Source: Morella rubra (Eukaryota; Streptophyta; Magnoliopsida; Fagales; Myricaceae). Taken from it: a DNA stretch of 64,000 bases. The translations under genes were made by a program, and so were the position numbers. Of the stretch, positions 43,390 to 52,940 are shown one piece after another; position 1 is the first letter of the stretch, and every line of letters starts with the position of its first letter. The notes below the pieces were generated by a model. It saw nothing but the letters and a program-made list of their open reading frames with translations. It did not search any database and had not been told where the DNA came from. The DNA lies in the NCBI GenBank assembly GCA_003952965.2, contig CM025851.1, positions 27,740,936-27,804,935 of the forward strand, read 5' to 3'.

Positions 43390-44620
43390 AAAAAAAAATA
43401 ATAACTTTAATCCTAGCATTAGCAAAAGCAGCTCAGTAAACCATCAGCACCAACACCATCTTCACCAAGTGGTAATTCTGCCATTGAAAAGGAAAAATGG
43501 GATATGAAAAAATGAACAATATGCCAATAACTTGAACAGATGCAACAAATAGAAATATAGAATACATAGAGGCATTTTAGAGGCACTCCAAAATTCAGAG
43601 ACAAGCCGCCCTGGTTTGTCCTTTACAGCCTAGAACACCACCTCCTATATTTGCAAAACTTCTTGGATCATTGTGAAAGAAAGATTGACGAACAAGGAGG
43701 CAGCCCCTGAAAAAGAAACAAATGGCTTCAGACAATCTGGAATAAGCTAAAACTACAGAGAAGATACACAACCAAAGGCAGAAAAATGAAACCACTAAAC
43801 AACATAATTCCCTCACTATTTAGCAGCATGCTGCCTCAATATGATATCCAGCACTCTTAAGGCTTCTCGGGAATTCTCTGACACCTGTCACTTTAATTTG
43901 AACTTCCATCGCCATTAGGGCTACAGTTTTCATGATTTCTACAGAGAACAGAAGCTTTCTAAGATGTCCGTATGGGTCCAAAAGTGCAACAGTAAACTCA
44001 AGCTTTTTGCGGGGAAGTGGGTAATAGGACTTTGAAATATGTGTGATGAAGAGTACTGACAACATATCCTCCATACATGCTAGAGAAAATAAAATAATTC
44101 AAAAGACAAGAACTGAAAAATGACAACACAAACAATAACTGAAATAACAAAAAATGGAGAGATGAATACCCAGAATCAGGTTCATTGAACTGCTTTGGTT
44201 TCAGAACTTCAAACATAAAATGATGTTTGGTTACCTTTAAATGCATGAATGAATACTCTCTGAATGTCGAACTTGAATCAGAGAAAAGCAAAACTAAACG
44301 CAAAAAAAGGCATTGTCTTGAGGTAAACCAAACATACAGATTATGTATAATCTGACCAGATAACAGTTACCAAATTTCCAATCTTTCTAAACCCTAAACC
44401 AATCTACACCAACAACAATATAAAACGAAATCATACACGAAATCAAACACAAAAACTATAAAACAAAATCAAACAGGAAAAAAAATGCTTACCGTTAATC
44501 GTACTACGGCAACTCAAATCCCTAAATCTTGGCTAGAAAATCAGAACCTAACATAAAACAAAGTCAAACAAAAAAATGTTAGTAAATCGAAACCTAATCG
44601 AGACAAAAGCAGCAAGCTCA
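43390..44620 (-). other. Exon-like captured DNA in CACTA-3, unidentified
   Basis: On the minus strand several short open segments (43419-43604, 43595-43816, 43820-44074 and 43998-44303) alternate with T-rich tracts and acceptor-like ends, as in a small multi-exon gene fragment. The segment at 43820-44074 reads LRKLLFSVEIMKTVALMAME then VQIKVTGVREFPRSLKSAGY. No family is recognised, and no continuous reading frame exists. It may be transduplicated host DNA. Confidence 0.35.
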
Positions 44621-44631
44621 TGAGAGGCCAT

Positions 44632-44676
<45 letters not shown>

Positions 44677-45000
44677 ACCAGCGTGACTAAGGGAGAAAGA
44701 GTGAGATTTCGAGGGAGAGGGAGCTTGAGGGAGATCTGGAGCTTCGACGTAGAAGAGAGGGGCTGGAGCTTCGAGGAAGAGGGGAGGGGTTGGAGCTTCG
44801 ACAAAGAGGAAGGGCTGGAGATTTAGATGAAGAGGGGAGGGGCTGTTGACAAAGAGCGCAGCAATTGGAGGGGCTGTCGACGGAGAGGGCAGCGATCGGG
44901 AAAGGGGGAATTTGGGGCTGGGCGGGAAAGGGGAAATTTAGCACTATTAGGGAAAGGAAAGGAAAAGAAGGAGGGGGGGAGTTCACGGGAACAGGTGCTT
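44620..45000. repeat. Purine-rich low-complexity DNA with (CAGA)n
   Basis: 44634-44672 is (GA)n followed by (CAGA)n. 44690-44990 is G/A-rich with repeated 'ggagcttcga' and 'gaggggaggggctg'. This would be a 5' leader if the neighbouring exon-like DNA on the minus strand was once a gene. The open frames across it are composition artefacts. Confidence 0.7.
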
Positions 45001-45530
45001 TTAAAGTTTTTTTTTTCTTCTAATTTGTAGTTTTTAAATTTTTCAATGATGAGTTATATTTTGTAGTGATGTGTTTTTAGTAAATTAAAATCAGTTGTAA
45101 ATTGTAACAGCATTTAAAAATCTTTATACTTAGTATTAAATACATAGCAATGTACATTCTTTATACTCTTTTTTATAATTAGTATAATAATCTTAATTAA
45201 AATAGGTTGGGAGTAATAATATATAATACTTATAATTTTAAAGCTTGTGTTTATTATATAATAGATATGTGCTAATTAACCTAAGTACTTTATATATATA
45301 TACCTACCTAATGACTAAATCATAGCCTCTAAGACCATATAACAACTTCAATTTTTACAACACTCTTTCTAATTTCATATTTTATTAAGTAGGTCCTTAA
45401 AATAAAATTTTTCAAATACATGACAAAATAAAATTATATATTAAAAGGAATAAAATAATATATAAAATAATTATTAACATTAAATAACTTATAATTAATA
45501 AATACATTTTTTTTTTTGCATTTATACCTA
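45001..45530. other. AT-rich interior of CACTA-3
   Basis: Simple AT-rich DNA with short homopolymers ('ttttttttt' near 45009 and 45505). No gene or repeat family is visible. Confidence 0.5.
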
Positions 45531-47139
45531 TAGCAGCATTTGTGTAAACAAATGTTGTTATAGATATACCTTTAGTAGTGTTTTTGAAAAAAAAATACTG
45601 TTAAAAATTAGGCATTTAGCAGCGTTTTTTCAAACCGGCGCTAAAAGGGGTATATAGTGGCAATCAAGGTAAAACTTGTAGCGGCATTTTTCAAAAAATA
45701 CCGCTAAAGGGGGTCTGTAACAGGAGTCCGTGACCGTCGCTAAAAAGACCATCGCTATAGAACCCATTTGGCAGCGTTTTTTTGCAAAACGCCGGTAAAA
45801 ACACCCTTTAGCGGCATTTTTGGCGACCGCCACTACAAACCTTTTTTTTTGTAGTGCTTCTTGATCTACTGTAGGTGGAGATTGAACAACATTATTTGTT
45901 ACAACTGGCTTAATCACAGATGGTATATTTATAGAAGACTCGATCCTCAATTGATTTATTAATAATAATAATTAGAGGAATCATTGGCCACTTATTTAGA
46001 TCTTGCACAATATCCGGAGTTTGATTTTCTTCAAAATTTCTTTCTCGAGGTCTTACACTCCCACTTATTTGATCATTTTAAAGAAGCTTCACGTTCCTGG
46101 TCTTAACAATTCACAAAGAATTATTAGGATAATAAAATCTGTATCCCTTAGTATTTTTTGAATAGCCAATAAAATAGCCACCTATAGTTTGAGGGTCCAA
46201 CTTTTTCTCTTTTAGGTTGTACACCTTGGTTTATGCATTGTAACCCCAGATGTGTAAATGACCTAAATTTGGTTTTCTACCTGTTCATAATTCAAAGGGT
46301 TTTTAGGGACAACCTTAGTAGGAACCTTGTTCAAGACATATACAACAGTTTTTAATGCATCGGCCCACAAATAAATTGGGAGACTAAAGTAAGTAATTAT
46401 ACTCCTAATCATATCCATTAATGTCTGCTTCCATCTTTGAGCAGCCCTATTTTGATTAGGAGTGTCAGGCATAGTGTATTGTGCTAGTATACCTTGTTCC
46501 TGAAGGAATCGAGCAAATGGACCAAATTGTTGTCCTAATTCAGTGTGCCTACCATAATATTCACCACATCTATCAGATCTTACAATGTTCACCTTTTTAT
46601 CAAGTTGTAATTCTACCTCTGTCTTAAATTTTTTTTAAATATCCAAAACTTGAGCTTTCCCATACAGTAGGTAAATATATCATGTATCATGTGAGTAGTC
46701 ATTCATAAAAGTGATGAAATATTTATGGCCAATAAAACATGGGATCAAAAATGGCCTATAAATATATATATGTTTTAGATCCAATACACTTGTACTTCTT
46801 ATGGCACTTTTCTTAAACTTCTTAGTTTGTATACCCTTTATAAAGTAATACAAGTCTGAAAATCAGAAAAATCAAGAGCGGGTAAGACACCATCATTTAC
46901 CAAACTCTTAATTCTTCTTATGGAGATGTATTCTAATCTTCTATGTCATAAGAGAAAGGATTTTTCATTCAAAAGCCATGTTTTTGTCCATAATAATTGA
47001 TTGGATGTAAAGATAAAAGAGATAATAAAAAAGATGAATCTAGTTCGAGTTTAAATAAATCATCTTCTAAAATACCTTTTCCAATTAGAATGTCGTTCAA
47101 GTATATTTTTACAAAAAAAGTTTCAAAACCATAACTTCA

Positions 47140-48260
47140 AAGAGAGCGGTAGAAATAGCCCAAATAAAGGTGAAAAGAATTTTAAGCTAACTTTCAAGTA
47201 CAATCATCTCATGGATAAACATGCATTTATTTTTGGCACATGTATACTTGTTATTCAAGATCATGCTTCATGTCATGCACATTTCAATTTATTAATTATC
47301 CCTTACTAAGTCATTCGACTTATACTATTTTTAACTGTATCATTCCAGATGAAGCCACAGGTAAAGAGAATTATGAAGAAAACCCCGGATATGATGAGAG
47401 GGCTGTTGATGGCGCCCTCCCATGATTTGTAGTATATGTGGACATTCACCTTTTGAAAAACATATGTGACCCTCCCTAGTGTTGTTGTCATGGCCTATTC
47501 AAGCTAAGAGACCAACTTAAGGCTTTTGTATGAATTGAACTAAGTAACTTATATTTTGAATTATAATGTAGTCCTAACTTATTGCTTTAGTTATTGTTTG
47601 AGATTAAATTTCGCTAAATGTTTCCTTATGCATGTTATGTAAATAGGAATATGTTTTTACTATGCGTATATTTACTTATATATTCAAACGCTACGTAAGA
47701 ACATGCGTGGATCTACGTGTCAGCTAGCGATAAAAAAAAATAATTTTTGAGTAGTATTTTCAGAAACTAAAGGCGACTTATATTTTCTAAATTAATAATG
47801 ATAAAAAAAATTCACTGCAAAATTAAGTTAAGTGTACTGGAATGATTGTCATGGAGAGCACCTGCGGCTATCATTAGCCCCCTTTGAACTAGCATTTGGG
47901 GCGTGACAGTTTTGAAACAAAACACATGTTAACATTCAAATCACATACATGTTCAAATAGAGTTCGTCAAGTACACTAATTATGGTTGCATTTGCATCAA
48001 AGGTAATTTCCCGATTTAATTTTCCATAAGCTTTCCAATACAACAACATAGATTTTTAGTTTTGGTTGCGGGGTTTGTAGTTTTTAGGAGTGTTTTAAGA
48101 TATGATTTATGGAAAAATTGCTACCTTGATAGAAAATATTTTCAACTTTGATCTCAGTTTTATATCAAACCAAACATGCATGGCGTTTAAATCTTTTGGC
48201 CATGCCTCTACCATATACTAGGCGTCTGTAACTTGTACGTTCAACACATTATTAGACACT
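47140..48260. repeat. Dispersed repeat copy B, LTR-like
   Basis: This is the diverged direct copy of 1-960, sharing nearly the whole sequence to about 47905. Copy B then has extra DNA (47910-48050) before the common 'ggagtgttttaaga' stretch resumes. GGGGCGTGACA at about 47899-47909 resembles a gypsy LTR end. The left edge abuts truncated copia-1. Confidence 0.6.
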
Positions 48261-49852
48261 CTCTTTTTTTTTTCTCTCTCTCTCTCTTTTCTTTTCTATC
48301 CTAATAAAATAACTCCATGACATGCCGATCAGTCCGGAGGACTAAACGATTCCAGTCCATCAGCTTCCTCAAAGAGAAATTAAAGGATCAATATTCTTCA
48401 CCCACTAATTGTGGATTCTTATTCAAACTAGACTTTCATTTCCACCAAGTATTTTTATGCAATATGGCCCCAGATCCAAAAGAAAAAAACCACATGCCTT
48501 TATGAGTGCTTCAAAGAATTCGAATCACGATGGTTCTGTTCCTTTACAGGAAATTTGAAGGAATCTATTTTCGAGTAAAGGCGGTGCCTAACCATTCCAT
48601 TGCCGAGGGATTGATTGATGTATGTGGGCCCGCAAGCCAAAAGAAATATTTAAAAGTTGCATATATTTACATGCAACACTTTCGGCTTCACCACTAGCCT
48701 AGATTCTTCTTCATGCATATCCAAGGCAAAGTAACAAGAATTTTGCGTGTTTTGGTCCTGAAAAATTACGTATGAAGAAGATTTCTTGTTCTAGCAGTGG
48801 CTTATACGACTCCACCTCGCGCGCTCTCTGAGTTATTCTTGTCCGATGTAATTTTCCGTTATATATGCTGTATGTTTCAGCCAAAAAGGTGATGAATATT
48901 CCAACCTCCAAGATATGGATTTGTTTGATCTCTCTCTCTCTATATATATATATATCTTGACGTATCCGGACTGATTTTAGACCACCCAACATTTGTTGAT
49001 TTGGCATTTCAGAAAAACGTCGTCACGACGATTCCAACCTTCGAAAATACGGAATTGCTTTTATATATATATCGTATCCATACTTTTTCCAAACTATCAA
49101 ACATTTCTTGACTTGGCATTTCATAAGCATTATATGATTTATTCTTCATTTCAAAAAATTTTGAAATACTTAAAAATTGAAGTTTATTATTCTCAAAATA
49201 TCCAAGAGAATATTATAGAGAAAGTAATTAAATAGTACCAGAATATGGGAACGACATGTTAGAGAATAATTAAGTACACCGTCATGAAAAAGGTGACACC
49301 TGATTCCATGTTAAATATTTGGACCACTTATAATTAGAATAAAACACATTTATGTGATTTGATATTTTGAATGTAAAGTTCTTCTATCTTTGTATTTGGA
49401 TCTCATTATATACTATCCAACCTTTTAAACAAAGAAGTATATGGTATCCATATAAAGTTTCGTGATTTAGTCGCATTTGGATCAATTTGCGTGTCTTGCT
49501 TGTGGTATTTTGAGTCATTTATTCGTACGTAGATTGTAAAAGCATAATACGTACGTAGGGATATTTAGAGTCCCACGTTGGAAATATATATAGTAGTTCC
49601 ACTTAGAGTATAAAGAAATTATAAGAGCCAACAAGAGATTTGTAAAATTGTTCCGTGTTAAGACATAGAATGGCCCTCGAGACAAGTTGGAAGAATCTCA
49701 CGATGATGTTGATAATAATACTCAAGTAGAAGAAGGCCTATAGAAGGCCATGTTTTAGTACTCCCAAAATCACTGCATCTAAAAGCCTCAAAACCTATTT
49801 GCCTTTGTCGCTTGTCACCCAGTTACCTTTCCCCAACGTCCCTTGTTGAAAC
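48261..49852. repeat. EF-hand-flank block, copy B, and 5' region of gene 49853
   Basis: This is the least disrupted copy of the flank block and the best reference for its order. It starts in CT-rich DNA at 48263-48295 and passes 'gtggattcttattcaaac' (48411, the empty site of CACTA-1) and (CT)n(AT)n at 48930-48957. It then passes 'acatttcttgacttggcatt' and ends near 49720. A TATA-like stretch, aaatatatatag, at 49581-49592 is 260 bp before the start codon. The last 130 bp before the gene are unique. Confidence 0.7.
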
Positions 49853-50116
49853 ATGCGTCTTGCACCTAAGAAACTTTCCCCGACTGAAGACGTGTTACTG
49901 AAAATTTTCAAAAAACACGACGTTAATGGCAATGGTCGTCTTTGCAGGGCTGAGCTAAAGGAAGCCTTCAAATCCCTTGGCTCTCGTTGCCCAGACTGGA
50001 GAGCCGGCCGTGGCCTCCGCCATGCTGATGCCAATGGAGATGGATCGATAGACGAAGGGGAGATGAAGGCCCTTTTGAAGTACGCTTCTGAACATGGATT
50101 TACGGTTACCGATTAG
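49853..50116 (+). CDS. Small two-EF-hand calcium-binding protein (intact)
   Basis: The 87-residue single-exon frame carries two canonical loops. Residues 23-34 read DVNGNGRLCRAE and residues 59-70 read DANGDGSIDEGE. Ligands at positions 1, 3, 5 and 12 are all standard, with Gly at 6, so both sites should bind calcium. Helices VLLKIFKKH, LKEAFKSLG and MKALLKYASEHG surround them. The linker SRCPDWRAGRGLRHA is shared with pseudogene P3 (ASWPWFRTGHGFRHA) and more loosely with the 39707 protein (SRCSKVRASLELHHA). The N-terminus is shorter and more basic than that of the 39707 copy. It is polcalcin-sized, probably cytosolic or nuclear, and the exact subfamily is uncertain. Confidence 0.9.
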   Translation: MRLAPKKLSPTEDVLLKIFKKHDVNGNGRLCRAELKEAFKSLGSRCPDWRAGRGLRHADANGDGSIDEGEMKALLKYASEHGFTVTD

Positions 50117-50271
50117 GATCTACGTACTTGCGATCTATACTGTATTTGTATTACATGTAGTACTTAAATTTCAGCAAGTTCTATAATGTCCGACAAAAAG
50201 ACGGCATGCTCCTGCTGCCTAAGAGGACGACGCAGTGTTTGTATCATGTCTTAGTACTTCTATAATATATG

Positions 50272-50429
50272 CAGGGACGAAGTTAGGATTTGCTTTCAAG
50301 GGGGCTATATATAATTTTTTTTTGAATTTTTTTTTAACTGGGTGTTAAGGTCATTTTACTTGTATTTCGACTAATGTTGGGACCTTCAAATTTTTATTAT
50401 AATCAAAATGCAACAACGTATTCTAAAAC

Positions 50430-50484
<55 letters not shown>

Positions 50485-51350
50485 TAACTTAAGTGTAAAA
50501 GCTAAATTTTCATCAATTATGCTAATTGAGCCGGACATTCCTTCTACGAGTAAAACTCATCAATTATTATATCATTACTAAAACTTTGTACGTCTGAATG
50601 TAATAAAAAGTTTAAAATCTTCAGAATAAAAGGCTCATAAATTATTGACAAAGGCACAAAATAATGTTAAAATGTAGCCAAAATAACATAAACACACACA
50701 AATAATAGAGCAATAATATTTTAATTAGACAATAATAATGAAATGAGTATGTTTTTAGAAAAAAAATAATTAAATGTAATAATATTTAGAATTCTAACTT
50801 TGAAGAGGAATTTTTGTGTGCGCAAAGCAAAAAGTTTGTTGTATTCCAAGCTTTGAATTAGGATTTTGTTATTTTATGTATATAAGGTAAAATATAGGGG
50901 GAGAGAGAAAACAAAGAGGTCATTGAGAGAAAATCTGGACAATAAGAGTGTAAATGTGAGAGGCAGAAGTGAAAGAGAAAGAATAGAGGAATTTTAGAAA
51001 AGATGTAGAAAGAAAGAAAAGTAGAAAATCAACACTCTAAAAAAGAGGGAGAGAGAAAGATCCTCTAGAAAATAAGGAGGGAATGAGGGAGGAATTTTAG
51101 AAAAAAATGGAAGGAGAGAAAAAAAAAAAAGTAAAAAATACACTTTTAGAATTTTTTTTCTTTTAAAAATTGGAAAGCCCACTTATAAAGTAGTTATTTC
51201 CCCTCTCACGCTCTTTCTTCCTCTCATGTTTATTTTTCCAAAATTTTTGGGGGCCCATTAAAAATATCACTACCAATTTTTGCCCCATATATATATATAA
51301 ATAATTGAAAAACTTTGGGGGGCTATGGCCCCGCTATAGCTTCATCCTTG
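50272..51350. mobile_element. Non-autonomous hAT element (1.08 kb)
   Basis: A perfect 8-bp duplication, AATATATG, is at 50264-50271 and 51351-51358. The ends are CAGGGACGAAG and, reverse-complemented, CAAGGATGAAG. Both arms continue into 'ggggggctat'-type sequence. It contains an (AT)n microsatellite at about 50431-50478 and a purine-rich half (50880-51130). No transposase is encoded. It lies 150 bp downstream of the EF-hand gene stop codon. Confidence 0.9.
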
Positions 51351-51358
51351 AATATATG

Positions 51359-52120
51359 ATCATCAGTCCATCTGTGTTTCTTTTGTTGCCTACGAGAAGG
51401 CTCATGTATTCCAAACTCTGTTAGATTTACTGTCCCACTTGACTTATTTAATGGACAATATTAGACATTATTTGAATATTAAACAATGGAGTAGTGGCCA
51501 ATGTCGAAACCAAGACTCAATTTGAAGGGGGCAAAACTTCTAAGATGAAATGACAATAAAAAAAAAAAAAAAAAATCATAAAAAAAGTGTCTTAGAGTTA
51601 AAATATAGAAAAATAAGGTCTAAAAGCATTAAAAATATTAAAATACACATCTAACCTGTTTTCCATTTTCCTAAGAATTAAAATACAGAAGTTTGTTAGA
51701 GCTTGACTCTTTATTTTGGACACAACAAGCACTAGTAAGCTTCAGTTATGACTGTGCTTAGGGCGGGCCAAGTGGGGCAAGCCTAGGCTCATAAGGTGTT
51801 AAAAAAAATCATTTGTTTGGCAAAACCAACCTGGATCGAGGCCCCCTTTTGTCTCGGCCTAGTTCGTCCATTGATTGTGGCTCTAGGAAGTTAATGCACG
51901 TTAGGGTTAGGCATCTTGTTTTGCCGGTACCAGTTTCACCCACCGCCTACTGCCCGAACCAAGAGCGAGAGGCTGTAGGATATATGGCCAAATACTGGAA
52001 CCGAAATCGTAGAATTCCAGTATCGGGTTTTTTTAATATATATATATATATATTATATATATATTATATATATTATAACTGCACAATTTTGGTCTAGGTT
52101 ACTTCTAAAACCCCCCCCCC
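51359..52120. other. Degraded repeat DNA between hAT element and CT-rich zone
   Basis: 51490-51545 ('accaagactcaatttgaagg', 'ggcaaaacttc') resembles another hAT-type fragment. A poly-A run is at 51549-51572. 51960-52020 and 52630-52720 share 'tactggaaccg' and 'gaattcc' phrases in inverted arrangement, suggesting a MITE whose ends I could not place. (AT)n is at 52037-52070 and (C)n at 52111-52123. No gene is seen. Confidence 0.45.
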
Positions 52121-52940
52121 CCCTCATTTTCTCAACTCTCCTCTCTAATCTCTCGCCTCCTCCCCTCCTTTATCCTCTCTGTCTCCAACGAGCCTCTCTC
52201 TCACTGTGACTAAGTCATATTGGAGCATTGCTCTCTCTCCTCTCTCTCTGACCTCTGTCTCTCAGTTCTCACTCTCTCTCTCTCTCAGCTCTCTCTGTCT
52301 CTCACACTCTCTCATCTCCACGTCTAACGGCCTACAAAGTGCCAGCAGCACAATGTTACGCCTCTTTGCCGATGCTGCCTCTCTCTTAGCCAATTATGCC
52401 TCTCTGCCTCTCTCTCTCTCTCTTAGCCTTTCTCTCTCTCACAAATTTCATTAATTTTTTCATTTTTATTTGTTGTGAATTTGTTTATTGTGTAACTTTG
52501 TTTGGATTTGGATTTTGTCATGTTGGAATTTGGATAGAGGTGGGCATTTTGTGAATCTGTTAGTTGTGGATTTATTGTGAATCTCTTCTATCTCACCTCT
52601 CTGTTTATTTTTTTAAATAGCCCAAATAATTCATACCGGAATTCCAGCATCCGTTACTAGTATTGTCGGAATTCTGGCAGTTGCAAAACTGGAACCGGAT
52701 CTTACTGGTACCGCAGCAACCTAGCTTCTCCAAATTTTCCAAAAATGTTAGAACCCCCGCGCACCATTTGATCAAGGGTCTTAATTTTTCTCGCTAACCC
52801 ACTTCAGTCTTAACTCTCCACTATCTCTCTCTCTCGACTCTCCATCTCTCAGCTCTCTTTCGCAGTCAGCAGTCTTACTCTTGCGCTGCTAGCTCTCTCT
52901 CTCTCGCTAATAGTCTAACACTATTCTCCGATTCTCTGAT
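52121..52940. repeat. CT-rich low-complexity DNA
   Basis: 52125-52445 and 52805-52930 are (CT)n-type tracts on the plus strand. The 82-codon frame at 52206-52454 is a Ser/Leu-rich artefact of this composition. Confidence 0.8.

Larger units (their letters stand above)
42958..45856. mobile_element. CACTA-3: non-autonomous CACTA element inside copia-1
   Basis: It begins CACTACAAAG and ends TTTTTTTGTAGTG. The 3-bp duplication CTT is perfect (42955-42957 and 45857-45859). Removing the element rejoins the copia sequence ('acattg' + 'cttcttgatc'). Subterminal DNA at both ends repeats 'tagcagcg', 'tagcggc' and 'cgctaaa' in both orientations (42978-43170 and 45530-45830). The 2.9-kb element has no tnp2. 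Its core holds exon-like DNA that I cannot assign, including a minus frame at 43820-44074 with the segment KTVALMAMEVQIKVTGVREF. Confidence 0.9.
41580..47120 (-). pseudogene. Ty1/copia element copia-1, pol pseudogene split by CACTA-3
   Basis: On the minus strand from right to left: integrase core at 46263-46592 ([38 protein letters not shown]). Then, beyond the inserted CACTA-3, the RT entrance at 42490-42735 (CKWVYRIKCDSKGKV, HETFSTISKKDSLRIIIALV). RT fingers and palm follow at 42284-42478 (CKLNKSIYGLKQSSHQWYLK) and 42002-42274 (VLYVDDILLASRD). RNase H is at 41611-41928 (DFAECPDSRKSTSGYIFLLG). Many stops are present. The 5' LTR is not seen, because the body is replaced at about 47130 by repeat B. 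The region 40900-41580 is the 3' untranslated part. Confidence 0.85.

Noticed and set aside
44620..44826. Arg/Glu-rich frame over (CAGA)n
   Set aside because: Translation of a microsatellite and purine-rich tract.
49572..49595. gtcccacgttgg followed by a TATA stretch, like a plant snRNA promoter element
   Set aside because: The spacing is far too short for the USE-TATA arrangement and no snRNA sequence follows. The phrase is part of the duplicated flank block.
52206..52454. 82-codon Ser/Leu-rich frame
   Set aside because: It is produced by the CT-rich low-complexity tract.
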